From the NCBI GenBank assembly GCA_004356555.1, contig SMWY01000078.1, positions 1 through 19,061 of the forward strand: a stretch of 19,061 nt of DNA. Reading direction: 5' to 3'. Below are positions 15,742 through 19,061 of this stretch, piece after piece. Each line of letters starts with the position of its first letter. Positions within the stretch are counted from its first letter, which is position 1. The notes beneath the pieces are model-generated. The model was not told where the DNA came from. It searched no databases and worked only from the letters and a program-made list of their open reading frames with translations. The translations under genes and the position numbers were made by a program. The stretch is from Candidatus Dadabacteria bacterium. Lineage in GTDB: Bacteria > Desulfobacterota_D > UBA1144 > Nemesobacterales > UBA2774.

Positions 15742-15742
15742 G

Positions 15743-16756
15743 TTATAAACCAAAGTTCATAGTAATAAATTCTCCAACATTATAGGTGAAGTATAAAGAC
15801 GACAACCCATAACCCAGTGCTATTGCTACAAACGGTATCATTATCCAGAAAAACGCGATTCGTATAACATGTCTATTACGCGCAGTCACACCAAAACCCT
15901 GTTGTGCGCACGAAAAACCTATTATACCTGATGTAATGATCTCCGCTATCGACACCGGTATTCCGGAAAACGAGGCTATAAGAATCAGACCAGCGCCCGT
16001 AAATTCTACTGAGACAGCCCTCAAAATACAGATCTCGGTTATCTCTTTCCCTACAGTTTCAAGAACTCTCCCTCCAAAAAGTATAGCTCCTACGCCCATG
16101 GCCACTCCCGCTATCAGAGCTCCCTGATAAGAACCTATAAGACCTAACCCAACAAGCGGCCCTACAGCATTTGCCGAGTTATTAGCACCGGCAGAAAATG
16201 CAAGAAAAGTGCCGGATATTGTAATCATAATCATAAGAATCCGATTGATCGACTTTTCAGAATAACGTTCAGCAAGAAACTTAAGTGTCTTGAAATACAG
16301 ATACTTGGCCAGCAGGAAATTGATAATCCAGGCGACGAGTGGAGCAGCCACCCACCAAACTAATATCTCGAAAAACTTATCCGTATTTAGTGCGCTTGAA
16401 TATAAGCCCACTCCTGCTATTGCGCATACAATTGCGTGAGTAGTTGCAATAGGAATCTTCGCAACATTTGCCCAAGTAACAAAAACCGAGGCAATTACAA
16501 AAATAATTAAAACTAGGCCAATATGAGATGATAATACTTCACTTGGAACTAGATCCCTCCCTATAGTATTTACAACTGGAGCTCCTGCTATCAATGCTCC
16601 CAATAATGCGAATACAGCGATAATAATTACTGCCTGTTTTTTGGTTCTAACCCCCGCACCATAGGCCGTAGCCATTGAAGCCGCGGAATTATTAGCCCCA
16701 ATATTCAATGCGAGAAAAGCCGCAAGTACAATCGCTGTTATAAGTATTACATCCAA
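15743..16756 (-). CDS. PiT-family anion permease, probable sulfate transporter (CysP-like)
   Basis: 337 residues and very hydrophobic, with about ten membrane helices in two homologous halves. The PiT signature occurs twice, as GANNSAASMATAYG (20-33) and GANNSANAVGPLVG (190-203). Phosphate carriers have GAND with an acidic residue; here both copies carry Asn. The PiT members that move sulfate (CysP of Bacillus) also lack that acid, and this gene is 15 bases upstream of an APS reductase, so sulfate is the more likely substrate. Phosphate remains possible. The start is TTG at 16756, with AGAGGA ten bases upstream; the ATG just inside is out of frame. The leader is preceded by a sigma54-type promoter. 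Confidence 0.85.
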   Translation of the reverse strand: MDVILITAIVLAAFLALNIGANNSAASMATAYGAGVRTKKQAVIIIAVFALLGALIAGAPVVNTIGRDLVPSEVLSSHIGLVLIIFVIASVFVTWANVAKIPIATTHAIVCAIAGVGLYSSALNTDKFFEILVWWVAAPLVAWIINFLLAKYLYFKTLKFLAERYSEKSINRILMIMITISGTFLAFSAGANNSANAVGPLVGLGLIGSYQGALIAGVAMGVGAILFGGRVLETVGKEITEICILRAVSVEFTGAGLILIASFSGIPVSIAEIITSGIIGFSCAQQGFGVTARNRHVIRIAFFWIMIPFVAIALGYGLSSLYFTYNVGEFITMNFGL

Positions 16757-16816
16757 ATTATCTGTATCCTCTAAATTTAGCTATAAGTATTATGATTAAA
16801 TATCCTTATTGAATGA

Positions 16817-16832
16817 TGCAAATTAAATGCCA
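16817..16832 (-). promoter_or_regulatory. Sigma54 (-24/-12) promoter of the permease-cysH operon
   Basis: The minus strand reads TGGCA-N6-TTGCA, with GG and GC separated by exactly ten bases as required by RpoN. It differs from the consensus TGGCACG-N4-TTGC only at the two weaker positions after TGGCA. The start would be near 16806, about 50 bases before the permease TTG. The divergent gene encodes a sigma54 activator. I noticed no comparable element elsewhere in the window. Confidence 0.7.
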
Positions 16833-16860
16833 CAGCAAAAAATCGTAGATTTAACAGGTA

Positions 16861-16924
16861 GTTACACAAATGTATATTGTTTTCTTGATTACATAATAAT
16901 CACGCTGTATACTTTTGTTACACA
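16861..16924. repeat. Direct repeat GTTACACA, possible activator binding sites
   Basis: GTTACACA occurs at 16861-16868 and again at 16917-16924. Relative to the predicted sigma54 start these lie about 55-62 and 111-118 bases upstream. The second copy also covers the predicted start of the activator's own promoter. That placement fits activation of the operon plus negative autoregulation; the role is inference. Confidence 0.4.
16885..16913 (+). promoter_or_regulatory. Sigma70-type promoter of the sigma54 activator gene
   Basis: TTGATT (16885-16890) and TATACT (16908-16913) are separated by 17 bases. The start near 16920 leaves an 18-base leader before the ATG at 16938. Confidence 0.6.
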
Positions 16925-16937
16925 CAGAGAGTAAGAA

Positions 16938-18317
16938 ATGAGTACAAATATTACCCTATTTACAAAGAATTCAAGTTTATCAGAAGGGATACAACAAACC
17001 CTAGGGGGAATTGCTGAATTATCTGTATTGAGTGAAGTAAATGAATCTAACTACCCAGAAGTTACATTACTCGACGTTGATACAATCGGCATAGGTGCTC
17101 TGAGCAGGCTTAAAGAGAAATCATTTGTAATAGTACTAACCGAGGTAAAAGGTGCAAGGTATCTAATTGAATCTATGACGTTCGGCGCCTTTGACTGTAT
17201 TATCGGCCCTGTTAATAACCCAAAGCTAATCGATTCAATAAAAAGAGCACTAGGTATAAGACTTGAGACAAAAGGGGAGTTGGTAGATTTCCCGGGAGAT
17301 GTGGAAGGTAGCAGCGTAACCTGCGCAATTGTCGGCAACTCTCCGATGCTTCAAGAGGTCTGCAAACTTATAGGACAAGTCGGAAGAGTGGACGTACCAG
17401 TGCTCATAACAGGTGAGAGCGGAACAGGTAAGGAGCTTGTGGCAGAGTCGGTATGGAAAGTAAGTACAAGGTGGGAAAAGACTTTTGTTGTGCTCAATTG
17501 TGCCGCAATCCCAGAGACCCTTTTGGAGGCTGAACTCTTTGGCTATGAAAAGGGAGCCTTTACAGGGGCTGATACAGCCAGGACCGGAAAATTTGAGGAA
17601 GCGGACGGGGGAATAATGTTCCTGGATGAAATTGGAGATATGTCATTATCTCTTCAGGCTAAAGTTTTAAGAGTAGTACAAAGCGGAGCATTCCACAGAC
17701 TGGGGAGCAGCAAAGAGATTTCGGTCAACGTAAGGTTAATAACTGCCACAAACCAAAATCTTGAGGAGCTTGTACGTCTGGGAAAATTCAGAGAAGATTT
17801 ATACTTCCGAATAAACGTAGTTAAAATTCATTTACCTCCGCTAAAAGATCGAATAGAGGATATCCCGCTTCTAATGGAGTGCCTTACCAGAAGACATAGC
17901 AATCAGGCAGGCAAGGATATACACGGAGTAACTAAGAAGTTTCAAGATAAGCTTATGGAATACGACTGGCCCGGAAATGTGAGGGAGCTTGAAAACGCTA
18001 TAAGAAAAGCTATCGCTTTTACTAAAATCCCCTATTTAACCTCTTACGATCTTGATCTCAAAAGTAGGCTCTCCACAGATGAGCTTAAAAATCCACCTTC
18101 GTTTAAAGATACTTTGAGAGGATCTGTAAGAGGGCTTTTGAATTCGGGACAGAGCGATAACATCTACAGTCAGATAGTTAAAGAAGCCGAGAAGATATTA
18201 TTAGAGGAAGCTCTAAGCGCAAGCGGCTGGAATAGATCGAAAGCCGCAAGGACTCTCGGTATAAACAGGCTTACTCTTCGTAGAAAGCTTGAGGAGTACG
18301 ATATTACTTTTCCTTAA
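16938..18317 (+). CDS. Sigma54-dependent transcriptional activator (NtrC family) with degenerate receiver domain
   Basis: 459 residues in three domains. Residues 1-105 have the receiver fold, with Asp46 (VTLLDVD) where phosphorylation would occur and Thr68 (VIVLTE). The acidic pair that should follow strand 1 is replaced (ITLFTKNS), and the conserved Lys before Pro is Gly90 (IIGP), so classical phosphorylation is doubtful. The AAA+ ATPase domain (about 130-365) is intact: Walker A GESGTGKE (159-166), the sigma54-contact loop GAFTGA (206-211), Walker B IMFLDEIGD, and FREDLYFRIN with the arginine fingers. The C-terminal Fis-type helix-turn-helix is at 428-455 (SGWNRSKAARTLGINRLTLR). It is divergent from the permease-cysH operon, which has a sigma54 promoter, so regulation of that operon is likely. 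Confidence 0.93.
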   Translation: MSTNITLFTKNSSLSEGIQQTLGGIAELSVLSEVNESNYPEVTLLDVDTIGIGALSRLKEKSFVIVLTEVKGARYLIESMTFGAFDCIIGPVNNPKLIDSIKRALGIRLETKGELVDFPGDVEGSSVTCAIVGNSPMLQEVCKLIGQVGRVDVPVLITGESGTGKELVAESVWKVSTRWEKTFVVLNCAAIPETLLEAELFGYEKGAFTGADTARTGKFEEADGGIMFLDEIGDMSLSLQAKVLRVVQSGAFHRLGSSKEISVNVRLITATNQNLEELVRLGKFREDLYFRINVVKIHLPPLKDRIEDIPLLMECLTRRHSNQAGKDIHGVTKKFQDKLMEYDWPGNVRELENAIRKAIAFTKIPYLTSYDLDLKSRLSTDELKNPPSFKDTLRGSVRGLLNSGQSDNIYSQIVKEAEKILLEEALSASGWNRSKAARTLGINRLTLRRKLEEYDITFP

Positions 18318-18357
18318 GAGATTAAATTAGTGCTGATTGCCCATCTAGAGTTTGCAC

Positions 18358-18903
18358 TTACAACAGTTCCCTAATCTGAAAAATCGAGAAAAATTTGACC
18401 CCCATCTCTTCAAACTTAGATTTAGCCCCCTCTTCTCTGTCTACGATAACGAGTAATTTACTCACTTCCGCGCCTGAATCGCGAACTGCGTTTATCGCCT
18501 TAATAACAGATCCTCCAGTAGTAACAACATCCTCAATCATTACTACTTTGTCCCCAGGTTTCAGATTCCCTTCGATTAGCTTCGCGGTCCCGTGACCTTT
18601 TTCCTGCTTTCGGACAAGAAAACCAACCAAGGGATATCCGGCTTCGTGGCTTAACGCCAGAACTGAACCTACTATAGGATCGGCGCCCATCGTTGGGCCA
18701 CCCACTGCATTAATTGAAGAATCCTTTTTAATCTCTTCAAGGAATATCGTTCCTATGAGATTTAAACCCTCAGCATCGAGAGTAGTAAGCCTGGCATCGA
18801 TATAGTAGGTACTTTTTTTGCCGGACGTGAGTGTGAAATCACCTCTAAGTAAAGATTTCTTCTGCAATATTTCCTTTAGCCTTTCCCTGTTAGCATCTGC
18901 CAT
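18358..18903 (-). CDS. pyrE: Orotate phosphoribosyltransferase
   Basis: Joins orotate to PRPP to give OMP in pyrimidine synthesis. It has 181 residues from the ATG at 18903. Motifs are GDFTLTSGKKSTYYIDAR near the N-terminus (orotate/PRPP loop), GGPTMGADPI, FLVRKQEKGHG (the catalytic flexible loop) and the PRPP-binding MIEDVVTTGGS. The open frame extends 26 codons further, but that part lies in the tRNA-Ala gene and is not PyrE-like. There is no Shine-Dalgarno sequence before the ATG. The gene begins 29 bases after the tRNA 3' end with no promoter visible between, so the mRNA probably arises from the tRNA transcript after processing. Confidence 0.94.
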   Translation of the reverse strand: MADANRERLKEILQKKSLLRGDFTLTSGKKSTYYIDARLTTLDAEGLNLIGTIFLEEIKKDSSINAVGGPTMGADPIVGSVLALSHEAGYPLVGFLVRKQEKGHGTAKLIEGNLKPGDKVVMIEDVVTTGGSVIKAINAVRDSGAEVSKLLVIVDREEGAKSKFEEMGVKFFSIFQIRELL

Positions 18904-18932
18904 AGCGAGACAATGTAATGTACTGAAATCAT

Positions 18933-19008
18933 TGGTGGAGCCGAAGGGGATCGAACCCTCGACCTCATGAATGCCATTCATGCGCTCTCCCAGCTGAGCT
19001 ACGGCCCC
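18933..19008 (-). tRNA. tRNA-Ala(GGC)
   Basis: The reverse complement folds as a standard 76-nt tRNA. The acceptor GGGGCCG pairs with CGGCTCC, the D arm is GCTCAGCTGGGAGAGC, and the anticodon stem CATGA/TCATG holds loop ATGGCAT, giving anticodon GGC. The T arm is GAGGG-TTCGATC-CCCTT with one G-T pair. CCA is encoded. It has an upstream promoter and is followed by pyrE on the same strand. Confidence 0.96.
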
Positions 19009-19018
19009 ACGAATGCGT

Positions 19019-19044
19019 ATTAATTTAAGCCCGGATTAATTTAA
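19019..19044. repeat. Direct repeat inside the tRNA-Ala promoter
   Basis: ATTAATTTAA occurs at 19019-19028 and 19035-19044 with six GC-rich bases between. One copy covers the -10 hexamer and the other lies next to the -35. It may be chance in AT-rich DNA. Confidence 0.45.
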
Positions 19045-19050
19045 AGTCAA
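19022..19050 (-). promoter_or_regulatory. Sigma70-type promoter for tRNA-Ala and pyrE
   Basis: On the minus strand, TTGACT (19050-19045) and TAAATT (19027-19022) are separated by 17 bases. The start would be near 19015, a few bases before the tRNA. Confidence 0.6.
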
Positions 19051-19061
19051 ATAAAATGATG

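Noticed and set aside
18330..18356. AGTGC/GCACT inverted repeat between the activator gene and pyrE
   Set aside because: Only five pairs with a loop of about 20 bases and no T-tract on either strand; too weak to call a terminator.
18904..18981. Longer start for pyrE
   Set aside because: The extra 26 residues lie largely in the tRNA-Ala gene and do not match PyrE.
1..19061. CRISPR arrays, insertion sequences, riboswitches
   Set aside because: I saw no regularly spaced repeats, transposase genes with terminal inverted repeats, or conserved riboswitch cores in any intergenic region.

Overview
The window is a piece of an AT-rich (roughly 40% GC by eye) chromosome from a Gram-negative (diderm) bacterium. 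The evidence is the envelope and housekeeping set: a site-2 protease RseP, a C-terminal processing protease CtpA, a divergent polysaccharide deacetylase, undecaprenyl-diphosphate synthase, DXP reductoisomerase and an rpsU-dnaG-rpoD operon. A sigma54 activator paired with a -24/-12 promoter also fits. Gene content resembles former Deltaproteobacteria or candidate phyla such as Dadabacteria, but I cannot fix the lineage from sequence alone. Most of the window is ordinary chromosome; the left 3.8 kb carries traces of mobile DNA.

Layout. 1-316: 3' end of an unrecognised gene. 357-720: relic of an integrase fused to the 3' end of a class II tRNA-Leu(CAA); it lacks the residues expected to hold the catalytic tyrosine. 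848-2547: aroF (DAHP synthase) and purN, converging so that their stop codons share a TTAA. 2694-2852: a 5S rRNA with its own promoter and no 23S beside it. 2899-3801: a full-length tyrosine recombinase with several catalytic positions replaced. 3814-7490: the macromolecular-synthesis operon rpsU-dnaG-rpoD on the minus strand. 7587-10297: an envelope operon on the same strand, ctpA, a membrane-anchored divergent polysaccharide deacetylase and a 58-residue charged protein. 10462-14321: on the plus strand, a possible small membrane protein, then uppS, dxr and rseP; the cdsA gene often found between uppS and dxr is absent. 14470-14901: a SnoaL/NTF2-like protein. 14954-16756: a PiT-family permease and an APS reductase on the minus strand. 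16938-18317: a divergent sigma54-dependent activator. 18358-19008: tRNA-Ala(GGC) followed by pyrE on the minus strand.

The part most worth attention is 14954-18317. The permease/APS-reductase pair looks like a sulfate uptake and reduction operon. On its strand, at 16817-16832, there is a GG-N10-GC element that reads as a sigma54 promoter. The divergent neighbour is a sigma54 activator with an intact ATPase and GAFTGA loop but a receiver domain that has lost key phosphorylation-pocket residues. A GTTACACA repeat lies twice in the shared intergenic region and could be its operator. The reductase gene has no ATG, GTG or TTG at the expected start; a well-spaced GGAGGT points to an ATT start codon. 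Together these suggest a locally controlled, sigma54-driven sulfate assimilation module. The link between activator and operon is inference.
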